Assembly (NCBI GenBank): GCA_964383535.1 | Contig: CAYLHS010000001.1 | Coordinates: forward strand, 1 to 64,000 | Direction of reading: 5' to 3' | DNA from: CAYLHS01 sp964383535 | GTDB taxonomy: Bacteria; Actinomycetota; Acidimicrobiia; Spongiisociales; UBA4744 | Length of the DNA: 64,000 nucleotides | The notes under the pieces: generated by a model | Databases searched by the model: none | What the model was told of the DNA's origin: nothing | The model's input: only the letters and a program-made list of their open reading frames with translations | Shown: in pieces, positions 16,338 through 24,054 of the stretch | Layout: every line of letters begins with the position of its first letter | Numbering within the stretch: the stretch's first letter is position 1 | Program-made: the position numbers and the translations under genes

Positions 16338-19300
16338 TCAACCAGGGAGCCCGCCCGCGAGTTCTCCGATCTCCTTGTGCCACGGGATCGCGAGATAGGA
16401 CTTCCGGTCGTCGGAGTCGGAGATCTTCTCGGCACCGGCCGTGAGAAGCTCATAGGCCCTCCTCAGGACATCGACACTGCGGTCGTCGTGGATCGCGTCG
16501 AGAGCCCTGTAGACGGCGAGGTGGATGCGGAGAGGTTCCCAGGTGCTCTCGAGGCTCTCGCCACTGTCCAGGTAGGCCAACATGTCATCGGCAACCGACA
16601 TCGCCGTGTCAGGGTTGCCACGGGCGAGTGCAGCTCGGATCAGTCCTGACCTTGCTGCAAGGCCGAGGGCCGTCTGATCCAGTTCGTTGCGAATCGTCAG
16701 CGACTCCTCGTACGCCTCGCAGGCTTCGTCTAGTCGACCGAGACCGAGGAGCGTGTGACCGAGCCAGAGAAGCGCCTCAGCCTCACCTTCTCGATGCTCC
16801 TGTTGACGCTTCATCGAGAGTCCTCGCTCTGCGTGCTGCAGTGCCGTTTCCCAGGCGCCCGTGGCAGAGGCCACCCAGGCCAGATTGACGGTGGCAGACG
16901 ACTCGCTCTGGCGATCGCCGTTCTCGATGGCGCCTTCCAGAACCGCGGAGAAGTGGTCGTACGCACGTTGATAGTCCCCGATCATCGTGAGAACCACAGC
17001 AAGGTTGTTCAGGTAGGCCGCCTTCGCGTCGCTGTCGGCAGACTCATCGGTGATGTCAAGTGCGTGCTCGAGGCGACCACGAGCCTCGGACAGCTCACCT
17101 GTTGCGAGGGCGATCATGCCGAGCAGATTCTCGGCTGTGGCCTGGCTTTGCTCCTCCTGTCGCGCCAGCGCGAGGGCCTCCTGTCCGTGACTACGGGCCG
17201 CCACCCAGTCCCCGAGGTAGTAGGTCGCCCAGGCCAGCGCTGTCTGGGCTTGGCTCCTGAGCGCAGAATCGTCCGCCGACGTCGCATGTTCCGCCGCACG
17301 GAGCGCGGACGTCAACGCATCCTTGTAGTCGCCGGTGTAGAAGTCGAGATAGCTGCGCTCGATGGCGACGAGCGCCTGCTTGGTTGGTTCGCCGATCTCG
17401 TTCACTATTCGCTCGAGCTGGTCGAGCTCTCGACGCTGTGCATCCCGGTCGCCCTGGAGTGCCGAGGTCTTCTCACGACCGAGCAGCACTTGGTACTGGC
17501 GTTCCCAGTCGTTGTCGGGGACGAGGGCGAGTGCTCGATCGTAGAAGTCGGCGGCGGTTGTGACTGCGTAGCTTTCGAACGCCGCTTCAGCTGCACGCGT
17601 GAGATAGTCGAGTGCTTCGGCGGATCGACCGGCCTTTTCGAGGTGCCCGGCGATGGGCCCTACGAACTCGCCTTCCCGGTCGCCGCTGACGGCAATCAGC
17701 CAGTCGGCGACAATGGCGTGGTACTCGCGTCGCGCGCTGAGGAGGACTTCCTCGTAAGTGGCATCTCGCACAAGGCTGTGGGAGAAGGCGTACTCGCTCG
17801 CGTGGGAGAACGTCGACGGGGATCGGAGACCGATCATCTGCCGTGCCACCAGTGAGCGCAAGTGCGTGTCGACCATCGTTGCCTTGGGCTCTCCAGCGAT
17901 CCGGGCGACGGCCTCATTCCAGAAGATCCGTCCCACGACCGACGCCTGCTGAAGTACTTCATGCTCCAGTGGTGGCAGTCCATCGAGGCGAGCGCGGACA
18001 ACGCCGGCCAGGGTGGTGGGCACTTTGAGAGTGGCGAGTCGGTCGCGACGCGCGTACCACACCGGGCCATCGGCGACGATGACGCCATCGTCGATGCACA
18101 TCATCACGAGTTCCTCGAGGTAGTAGGGGTTTCCACCGGAGTACTCGAGGAGACGGGTTCGCAGCTCTGGTGGACAATCCTCGATCCGCGACAGAATCTG
18201 GTCAACGAGTGACTCGGATTCCCGGGTGGAAAGCGGACCCAAGGAGAGAGGATCAGACCCGGAGAAGCGTTCGAGAATGGGGTGCCGTCCCTCCGGTCGA
18301 GTGAGGGCAATGATGAGCACCGGGCAATCCGTCAGTTCCTCGGCGATGGTCCGGAGAACGTCGAGCGAACTGTCGTCTGCCCACTGCATGTCGTCGAACA
18401 GCAGGAGGAGGGGATGCTGCGCTGCGGCCCGGAAGAACTCGACCAGATGCGCTACGGCTCGGTCGCGGAGCTGCTGCGGAGTGAGTCTTGCCTCGCCGGA
18501 CATGATGTACCCAAGGAACTGCCCGATGATTGCGATCTTGGCGGCCTTGGTGGGACCGTCGGCGAGATGGGTGCCGAGACCGTTCTCGAGTTTTCCTCTC
18601 ACAACGTCCACGGGATCGTCGCGCCGGATTCCAAAGCGTCGTTCGACCAGGTCACGAAACAGGGCGTGGGGAACGTCGGTGTTTTGCAGAGCAGCGCGGG
18701 CGCGGAACACGTCGACAGATGAGCGCCCGACCAGGTGGGATTCGAATTCGGTGAGCAGTCGTGACTTGCCTATTCCCGCGTCCCCGGTGACGGTGACGAC
18801 GTGTCCGGTCGAGGTGGTCACCACATGCTCGAAGGTTTCGATGAGGGTCCGCAGCTCGATGCTTCGACCAACCATCTCGACGTGGAGCTCCTCGAGTCCC
18901 CGCGTCTTGACCGAGTCCGATCGCTCGCCCTTGACGAGATGAACGGGGATCGGCTCAGGGAATCCCTTGGCGTCGATCGTTCCTGCGGGTTCCAGATCGA
19001 ATCGTCCGCGCAACTGGCGGTAGGTCGATTGTGAGATGAGGAGGCCGCCCGGGGGTGCCGCGCTCTCGATACGGGAGGCCAGGTTGACCGTCGAACCCAT
19101 GATCGTGTCTTGCGCCTCCGTGACGCCGCCGGTAACGACCAGACCGGTATTGATGCCTACTCGAACCTGGAAACCGTCGATGTTGTGGGTGTGAGTGACG
19201 TCGACGGCAACAGCCTGGGCGAGGTCGAGCACCATGAGCCCGGCACGGACCGCCATTTCGGCGTCGTTCTCACGGGTTCGTCGAATTCCGAACACGGCGA

Positions 19301-19625
19301 GAAACCCGTCACCCATAAAGCGAGTCACGCGTCCACCGCAGGTGTGAATGGGTTCCGCGAGAGTCTGGAGCGCAGCATCCATGATCGTCATGGTCTCTTC
19401 AGGGTCGATGCCCCTGAGGATGCGAGTGGAGTCAACGACATCCATGAAGAGCACGGTCACCAGCCGTCGCTCGTGTTCGATCGAGGAGTCCGGTGAAACA
19501 AACTGAAGCTGAGCACGCAGCGCCTCGATGGTGGCGTCGACGATGTCGTCGCCAAGCGTCTCGCGAAGTTGCCCCTGCGCGGCGATAGCAGCTTCGATCA
19601 GTGCTCGGTCAGGGTGGTCGGCCAT
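16338..19625 (-). CDS. Class III nucleotide cyclase fused to an AAA/STAND ATPase and TPR repeats
   Basis: A 1095-aa protein of the CyaA-like cyclase-ATPase-TPR architecture. After ~50 residues comes a class III cyclase domain (VTVLFMDVVDST with Asp62; RFMGDGFLAVFG with Asp106; GSTVNLASRIES). The ATPase begins near residue 250 (VGRSIELRTL) with Walker A GDAGIGKS (281-288) and Walker B PLLLLFDDMQWADD. The C-terminal ~450 residues contain repeated TPR-type helices (about 620-1080). Both catalytic aspartates are present, so it is probably active, giving cAMP or cGMP. It is a different lineage from the convergent neighbour: the ATPase signatures and the linker differ. The ATG start has a plausible upstream region but no strong ribosome-binding site. 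Confidence 0.9.
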   Translation of the reverse strand: MADHPDRALIEAAIAAQGQLRETLGDDIVDATIEALRAQLQFVSPDSSIEHERRLVTVLFMDVVDSTRILRGIDPEETMTIMDAALQTLAEPIHTCGGRVTRFMGDGFLAVFGIRRTRENDAEMAVRAGLMVLDLAQAVAVDVTHTHNIDGFQVRVGINTGLVVTGGVTEAQDTIMGSTVNLASRIESAAPPGGLLISQSTYRQLRGRFDLEPAGTIDAKGFPEPIPVHLVKGERSDSVKTRGLEELHVEMVGRSIELRTLIETFEHVVTTSTGHVVTVTGDAGIGKSRLLTEFESHLVGRSSVDVFRARAALQNTDVPHALFRDLVERRFGIRRDDPVDVVRGKLENGLGTHLADGPTKAAKIAIIGQFLGYIMSGEARLTPQQLRDRAVAHLVEFFRAAAQHPLLLLFDDMQWADDSSLDVLRTIAEELTDCPVLIIALTRPEGRHPILERFSGSDPLSLGPLSTRESESLVDQILSRIEDCPPELRTRLLEYSGGNPYYLEELVMMCIDDGVIVADGPVWYARRDRLATLKVPTTLAGVVRARLDGLPPLEHEVLQQASVVGRIFWNEAVARIAGEPKATMVDTHLRSLVARQMIGLRSPSTFSHASEYAFSHSLVRDATYEEVLLSARREYHAIVADWLIAVSGDREGEFVGPIAGHLEKAGRSAEALDYLTRAAEAAFESYAVTTAADFYDRALALVPDNDWERQYQVLLGREKTSALQGDRDAQRRELDQLERIVNEIGEPTKQALVAIERSYLDFYTGDYKDALTSALRAAEHATSADDSALRSQAQTALAWATYYLGDWVAARSHGQEALALARQEEQSQATAENLLGMIALATGELSEARGRLEHALDITDESADSDAKAAYLNNLAVVLTMIGDYQRAYDHFSAVLEGAIENGDRQSESSATVNLAWVASATGAWETALQHAERGLSMKRQQEHREGEAEALLWLGHTLLGLGRLDEACEAYEESLTIRNELDQTALGLAARSGLIRAALARGNPDTAMSVADDMLAYLDSGESLESTWEPLRIHLAVYRALDAIHDDRSVDVLRRAYELLTAGAEKISDSDDRKSYLAIPWHKEIGELAGGLPG

Positions 19626-19775
19626 GAGGTGCGTTCAACTGTAGGGCCGGGTCCCCTCCTGTGCTCCGTCATGGCAGAACGAGGCGCGACGTCTTCGGCA
19701 GTCAATGGGCACCAGGGCCTGTAGGCACGGCAGCGACCTAGTTCCCCGACCACCAACGTTCGCCGCGTTCAGGAC

Positions 19776-19905
19776 GGCCAGATGACACCGCTGGCTGTGT
19801 CCTTGTTCCTGAAGCACCGCCAGGTGCGTCTGCGTCCTGCGTCCTTGCCATCGGGCTCCCCTGATTCGCTTTTCGTCACGTTGCCGGACAGAGCACTAGG
19901 TTGGG
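19776..19905 (+). repeat. Dispersed hairpin-centred repeat, copy B
   Basis: Second copy of the element described at 9193. It fills the gap before the amidohydrolase gene: left end GGCCAGATGACACCGC at 19776, perfect hairpin GCACC-GCCA-GGTGC near 19814-19827, then CGTCCTTGCCATCGGG and the right end TTGCCGGACAGAGCACTAGG (19880-19899), just ahead of the start codon at 19909. The rest of the intergenic stretch 19626-19775 shows nothing recognisable. Confidence 0.65.
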
Positions 19906-19908
19906 CGC

Positions 19909-20988
19909 ATGTTCCATCTCGACACCACCGTTCTGCCTCAAGGCGCACGCCGCGATCTGTTCGTGGTCGACGGCCGAATCGGAGCGCAGCCCGTTGGCGA
20001 CGTTGTCACGATCCATACCGGAGGGTTTGCCGTTCCTGGACTCGTCGACGCGCACGCCCACCTTGCTCTCGCGAGCCCGGCGGGTGGCGAAGCTCCGGAA
20101 TACCAACGGATCACAGCAAGCGCGCGTGCCCAACTCGACGCTGGGGTGCTGCTCGTTCGCGAGCCGGGGAGCCCCACCCGCGCCGCCCGCGATCTCGGCC
20201 CGGAGCAAGGACTCCCGAGAATCCAGACGGCAGGACGATTCGTTGCCGGGGTCGGGCGCTACTTCCCAGGATTGGCACGTGAAGTCACACCCGACGAGTT
20301 GCCTGATGCAGCCGTCGACGAGTTCCTATGGAGTAGCCATTGGGCGAAGGTTGTTGGCGACTTCTTCGACTCCGAAGGACGAATCGTGCCGGTATTCCCG
20401 CTCGAAGCACTGAAGGAAGCAGCCGCGAGGGTTCACACCGCAGGTGGAAGGATCGCGATGCACTGCATGATGCCCGAGACCGTTGAACAGGCGATTGAAG
20501 CCGGCTTCGACAGCGTCGAACATGGCACGGTCATGACGGCCGACCTCGTGAGAGCAATGGCGGAGCGCAACGTCACCTGGGTTCCGACCATGAGCATCGC
20601 ACCCGTCGTCCGAGAGATGCTCGCCTCAGATCCACACCTCGAAGAGGAGCCGGTGCTCTCCGGCCTCGACGTCCACCCAGGAATGGTGCGGCTGGCCGCC
20701 GAACTCGGTGTCCGGGTGCTCGCCGGGACAGACGCAGGGATGGTGGCCCATGGCACGATCGGTACCGAAGTACGCCTCCTCGCCGCGGCCGGTCTCACAT
20801 CCCGGGAGGCGCTGGGGGCGGCGTCGTGGGAGGCCAGACGGTACCTCGGGCTCCCGCTCATCGAAGACGGTGCACCAGCGGACCTCGTCATCTACCCCGA
20901 CGACCCGACACACGACCTGTCGGTGCTTGCCCACCCGTCGTTGATCATGATCGACGGTCGAGTCATCCTTCCGCACTCACCTGGATAG
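19909..20988 (+). CDS. Amidohydrolase-superfamily metal-dependent hydrolase
   Basis: A 359-aa TIM-barrel hydrolase of the imidazolonepropionase/prolidase-like amidohydrolase branch. Visible ligands are VDAHAHL (HxH), a Lys in HWAKVVGDFF (possible carboxylated lysine), His in RIAMHCM, His in DSVEHGT and the terminal Asp in LAGTDAG. The flanking beta-sandwich strands are present (N-terminal VVDGRIG, C-terminal ADLVIYPDDP...IDGRVI). The substrate is unknown. A repeat element ends 4-9 bases before the ATG, so its promoter or leader may be repeat-derived; no ribosome-binding site is obvious. It is followed by a damaged cupin gene 62 bases downstream. Confidence 0.82.
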   Translation: MFHLDTTVLPQGARRDLFVVDGRIGAQPVGDVVTIHTGGFAVPGLVDAHAHLALASPAGGEAPEYQRITASARAQLDAGVLLVREPGSPTRAARDLGPEQGLPRIQTAGRFVAGVGRYFPGLAREVTPDELPDAAVDEFLWSSHWAKVVGDFFDSEGRIVPVFPLEALKEAAARVHTAGGRIAMHCMMPETVEQAIEAGFDSVEHGTVMTADLVRAMAERNVTWVPTMSIAPVVREMLASDPHLEEEPVLSGLDVHPGMVRLAAELGVRVLAGTDAGMVAHGTIGTEVRLLAAAGLTSREALGAASWEARRYLGLPLIEDGAPADLVIYPDDPTHDLSVLAHPSLIMIDGRVILPHSPG

Positions 20989-21050
20989 TCAGTCCCTCCT
21001 CGGTATGCTCGGCACAGGTTTGGCGCGAAGCAATCCGGGAGGGAGCAGAA

Positions 21051-21417
21051 GTGAACCATGTGCACGTCGCCAAGGGGTCCGGCATCACCGATGCGGACGC
21101 GGCCGGTGGGGTCAGTCGCCGGACCGCTGTCGACGAACCCACGCTCTGGGCAGGGATTTCGACGGTACCGGCAGGTGCCTCCACCGGGTGGCATCACCAC
21201 GGAACCAACACCACCGGTGTTCTCCATGCTGTCGGGCACACTGACGGTTGAACATGGAGACGACGAATCCTCTGAAGCGACGACGGGGGACTTCGTGGTA
21301 GTTCCGGCAGGTGTCGAGCACAGAGAAATCGTCAGCAGCAATGTTGACGTTCGGGCGGTTGTCATGCGTTTCGGCGACGGCGAAGGACCGCTGGTCGTCG
21401 ACGTGGACAGGGGATGA
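21051..21417 (+). pseudogene. Small cupin-domain protein, frameshifted
   Basis: The gene begins at GTG 21051 behind GGGAGGGAGCAG. Frame 1 encodes NHVHVAKGSGITDAD..., LWAGISTVPAGASTGWHHHGTNTTG, the first cupin motif with its metal-binding histidines. It then breaks. A second frame from about 21215 onward gives VFSMLSGTLTVEHGDD...GDFVVVPAGVEHREI, the second cupin motif. Joining them needs removal of one base in the run CACCGGTGTTC (about 21213-21222), restoring a ~121-aa single-domain cupin that ends at 21417. As written, frame 1 stops at 21251 and lacks half the barrel. This is either a real one-base insertion or a sequencing/assembly error. Confidence 0.7.
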
Positions 21418-21425
21418 CAGGGGCA

Positions 21426-21863
21426 CTAGCTGCGGGTCAGGTGCTTGACACCGAACGGAACGAGCCGGTCGTCCTCGCGTGAGAACTGCTTGATGCTCCA
21501 CCCGTCACCCTCTGGAATCACGTCGGTCACGAACTCGCCTTGACGGTAGGGGAACGCGAATCGGACGCCCCCGTCCTCCAAAGGGGATCCCGGCCCCGGA
21601 GTTGAGTATGCCGCTCCGAACGTGTCGAAGAGAAACATCATCAGATGTCCCTGTTCCGCGGGATCCCATCCGATGAACGCGAAGGCCTCGTACGGTGTGT
21701 CCGTCAAGGGGGTAACGGTCGACGGCAGATAGTGCATCCTGAGGTAGGCGCCACCGAGCACCCATTCGACCTTCACCTCCTGTACGAGGCGTTTGCCGAG
21801 AATCTCGCCCTCGAGATGCCAGTCGCCAACAAGGCCGTCGAGTGTGCGCACTGGAAAACCCAT
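21426..21863 (-). CDS. Small calycin-like protein (DUF1579-like)
   Basis: Conserved-looking 145-aa protein resembling DUF1579-type predicted beta-barrel proteins: LVGDWHLEGEILGK at the N-terminus, then alternating beta strands with VEWVLGGAYLRMHY and FAFIGWDPAEQGHLMMFLFD. No catalytic residues or signal peptide are evident; such barrels often bind small hydrophobic molecules or heme, which is inference. It converges on the cupin gene and lies upstream of a truncated beta-lactamase-family remnant on the same strand. Confidence 0.65.
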   Translation of the reverse strand: MGFPVRTLDGLVGDWHLEGEILGKRLVQEVKVEWVLGGAYLRMHYLPSTVTPLTDTPYEAFAFIGWDPAEQGHLMMFLFDTFGAAYSTPGPGSPLEDGGVRFAFPYRQGEFVTDVIPEGDGWSIKQFSREDDRLVPFGVKHLTRS

Positions 21864-21896
21864 GGGACGTATTGTCTCACGTAGCTGGCCGACGGC

Positions 21897-22049
21897 CTAC
21901 GAGTCGGGGAGTGATGCGCCGATGAGATCGATGCCGATCTGGTCGACATCGTTGTAGTTGTTGGTCAACGCGACCACGTCGGCCTGCGGCCGTGCGAAGA
22001 AATCGAGGAAACAGCGGTACCCGCCCGTGGCTTCGTGGGTTTCCACCAT
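21897..22049 (-). pseudogene. C-terminal remnant of a beta-lactamase-family serine hydrolase
   Basis: Only about 50 codons survive. The translation VETHEATGGYRCFLDFF...VVALTNNYNDVDQIGIDLI aligns with the extreme C-terminus of the intact serine hydrolase at 24055-25221 (VEDHGATGGYWCYVGFL...VVVLTNTFHSVDQIGLDLL). By hand I count about 23 identities over 41 positions. It retains the third active-site-like motif (H-x-A-T-G-G) but not SxxK or YxN. Homology stops within about ten bases of the left end of a repeat element starting at 22057, pointing to truncation at that junction. Confidence 0.75.
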
Positions 22050-22056
22050 TTCAAGC

Positions 22057-22165
22057 GGCCAGATGACACCGCGTGTCCTCGTCCTCGAAGCATCGCCAGG
22101 TGCGCCTTCGTCCTTGCGATCCGGCGTAACTCGCCCAGCACATCGCCACCGTTGCCGGCCAGAGC
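22057..22165 (+). repeat. Dispersed hairpin-centred repeat, copy C
   Basis: Third copy of the element at 9193 and 19776: left end GGCCAGATGACACCGC, GTCCTCGTCC, hairpin core GCATC-GCCA-GGTGC (a G-T wobble preserves the pairing seen in the other copies), CGTCCTTGCGATCCGG, right end TTGCCGGCCAGAGC. Its left end abuts the truncated beta-lactamase-family fragment. The remaining bases to the lipoprotein gene at 22264 show nothing recognisable apart from its ribosome-binding region. Confidence 0.65.
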
Positions 22166-22263
22166 GTTGACGACCGCGTCGGCCGCTCGCTCGCGGCGCC
22201 TCGCGGCGGATCAGCGCCCGGGAGGTATGATCTCCGCCGAAGAACGAGCCAGAGGACAGGGAC

Positions 22264-22866
22264 ATGAGGGCTCGAATGGTCGTGTGGCTGATCTGCCTCG
22301 CGCCATTCCTCGTCGGCTGCACGAACCGCGGGGTTGAGCGAACCGTGCCCACCCAGCAGAACGACGTCTCATACTTCCCGATCGAGACTGCCGTCGACCT
22401 GGCCCGGATGTCGTCCGCGGTGGTGGTTGGCGAGTTCGAACGGGTCGAGAGCGACGTCTGGGTGGAACCTACGGACGCCGAGGATCAATCGGGTCCAGTG
22501 ACCGAGTACGACGGTTGGGTGTTTCGCCCGGTCGAATGGGTCAAGGGAGGCGGTGACGACGAGATCGTGATGGTCCTTCCCTCCGCTGTACGTGATGCCG
22601 AGAGCGGCGAGACCATGTCTCGTTTCAGCCTCGACAGCTACCCGGCCTTCGACGTTGGGCAGCGCTTCGTGCTGTTCCTCGCTCGAGTCGGAGAAACCGG
22701 CTTCTGGGTGCCCACCGCCGGACCCCTCGGGGTCGCTGAAATCACAGTCGCGGGGACGCTACGTCTGTCATCTGGCACCGACCTGTCAGGCGACAGGCCG
22801 CTCGAGGAGTACCAGGGGCACGACGTGGCCGAGCTGATCGACGCAGTCCGGGACTCCGAGCGCTGA
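22264..22866 (+). CDS. Putative lipoprotein of unknown function
   Basis: A 200-aa protein with a lipoprotein signal: MRARMVVWLICLAPFLVGC, the lipobox Cys at about residue 19. The mature part has a beta-rich pattern (DLARMSSAVVVGEFERVES, then WVFRPVEWVKGGGDDEIVMVL, FDVGQRFVLFLAR), similar in style to actinobacterial secreted proteins with an OB-like VVGEV...KG..V core. No catalytic signature is visible. AGAGGACAGGGAC precedes the ATG. It is monocistronic, with 260 bases of unremarkable sequence before the next gene. Confidence 0.72.
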   Translation: MRARMVVWLICLAPFLVGCTNRGVERTVPTQQNDVSYFPIETAVDLARMSSAVVVGEFERVESDVWVEPTDAEDQSGPVTEYDGWVFRPVEWVKGGGDDEIVMVLPSAVRDAESGETMSRFSLDSYPAFDVGQRFVLFLARVGETGFWVPTAGPLGVAEITVAGTLRLSSGTDLSGDRPLEEYQGHDVAELIDAVRDSER

Positions 22867-23126
22867 TCGCCCGCGGGACTACTCACGCGTGTCGGCTGGT
22901 CAGATCACCTGGGACGTTGTGCGTTGAGATGCTGCGGTTCAGGTGGGGGAGTAGTCAAGGGGACCTCTGGTGAATGGTCATCCATGATCCGTGAGTGGAT
23001 GGAGTGTCTTCCGGCTGGAACTGCCTGCAACGCTCCAGCCAGGCGAGTCCTGCAGACGCAGGAGCGGCGGTCCACCTTCGATCCTCCGGACGAATCCCGG
23101 ATCTGGAGGGCGGCTAGCCTCGCCGG

Positions 23127-23882
23127 ATGCGATTCCGTGAGATCGACCGACACCTTCGGGAGGGTCTGGCCAGGTACGGGCGCGTCGAGGCCACGCTCTT
23201 CGACAGTCCGGGTACGACGATCGCCCCGGTCGAAGACAGGGAGAGAACCAGCCGAGCGTCGGCCTACCTGGTCGGTGCTCACACCATCATCTACTGCGAT
23301 TCCGCGGTCGCCGACACCGTCCGGTTGCTGGCGGATCCCGCCAGGTCGTTGCCACCGTCGGAGCTCAGAGGCTGGGCGACAGGGCACGGCTACGAATTCG
23401 AAGGCGGCGGCTGGATCCACCTTGTAGACGCGTCGATGATGAGGCCACCAGACCTTCCTGAGGGCACGACCCCGATTGTGCTCGACGCTGACGATCCCGA
23501 CGACCGGGCGCTCATCGCCGACTTGGTGGATGCAGTCGGACCCGACGACGCGGACGAGGCGGATGTGAATCTCGACAACCTCGACCCGTTCATCCTGGCG
23601 CTCGTCGATCAACAGGGCAGGATCGGTGCCTACGCCAGCGAACGGCCCTTCGAGTACGGAGAGAGCTTCGCCGACATTGCCGTTCTCACCCGTCCGGAGA
23701 TGCGCGCGCAAGGGTGGGGGAGCGCCGCCGTGTCGACACTGTGCGAACAGATCTTCGACCGAGGTCGGCTGCCGCTGTACCGCTGCAATTGGGAGAACTC
23801 GGGTTCACGCCGTCTCGCACTGTCGCTCGGATTCGTCGAAACGGTCACGCTCGCCGCAATGCACCTGCACGTTCGGCCCTGA
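23127..23882 (+). CDS. GNAT-family N-acetyltransferase
   Basis: A 251-aa protein with a C-terminal GNAT domain (about residues 130-245): IADIAVLTRPEMRAQGWGSAAVSTLCEQIF carries the R/Q-x-x-G-x-G/A acetyl-CoA pyrophosphate-binding motif, followed by CNWENSGSRRLALSLGFVE, the helix-strand typical of the GNAT C-terminus. The N-terminal ~110 residues resemble the additional domain of GNAT_acetyltran-type proteins rather than a second intact GNAT. The acceptor is unknown. It is followed closely by a 37-codon membrane peptide gene. Confidence 0.8.
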   Translation: MRFREIDRHLREGLARYGRVEATLFDSPGTTIAPVEDRERTSRASAYLVGAHTIIYCDSAVADTVRLLADPARSLPPSELRGWATGHGYEFEGGGWIHLVDASMMRPPDLPEGTTPIVLDADDPDDRALIADLVDAVGPDDADEADVNLDNLDPFILALVDQQGRIGAYASERPFEYGESFADIAVLTRPEMRAQGWGSAAVSTLCEQIFDRGRLPLYRCNWENSGSRRLALSLGFVETVTLAAMHLHVRP

Positions 23883-23928
23883 ACAGCCGGCACGCTCCAA
23901 CGAGTAGGTTCGTGTCAGGAGGACACAC

Positions 23929-24042
23929 ATGGAGTCACGCAACATCAACCCCTGGCTCTTGGTCCTGATGTCGATCGCCGTCGCCTGGATCGTTGCCCGA
24001 ATCGCATTTGCCGCGACTCGGCATCAGACGGAGAACGGATAG
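23929..24042 (+). CDS. 37-aa single-pass membrane protein
   Basis: A short ORF, MESRNINPWLLVLMSIAVAW followed by IVARIAF and a polar tail, with one hydrophobic helix (about residues 8-27). It is supported by a near-perfect ribosome-binding site AGGAGG seven bases before the ATG. It lies 46 bases after the GNAT gene and ends 12 bases before the convergent serine-hydrolase gene. Function unknown; possibly a small membrane regulator. Confidence 0.6.
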   Translation: MESRNINPWLLVLMSIAVAWIVARIAFAATRHQTENG

Positions 24043-24054
24043 CTCAATCTCGAG

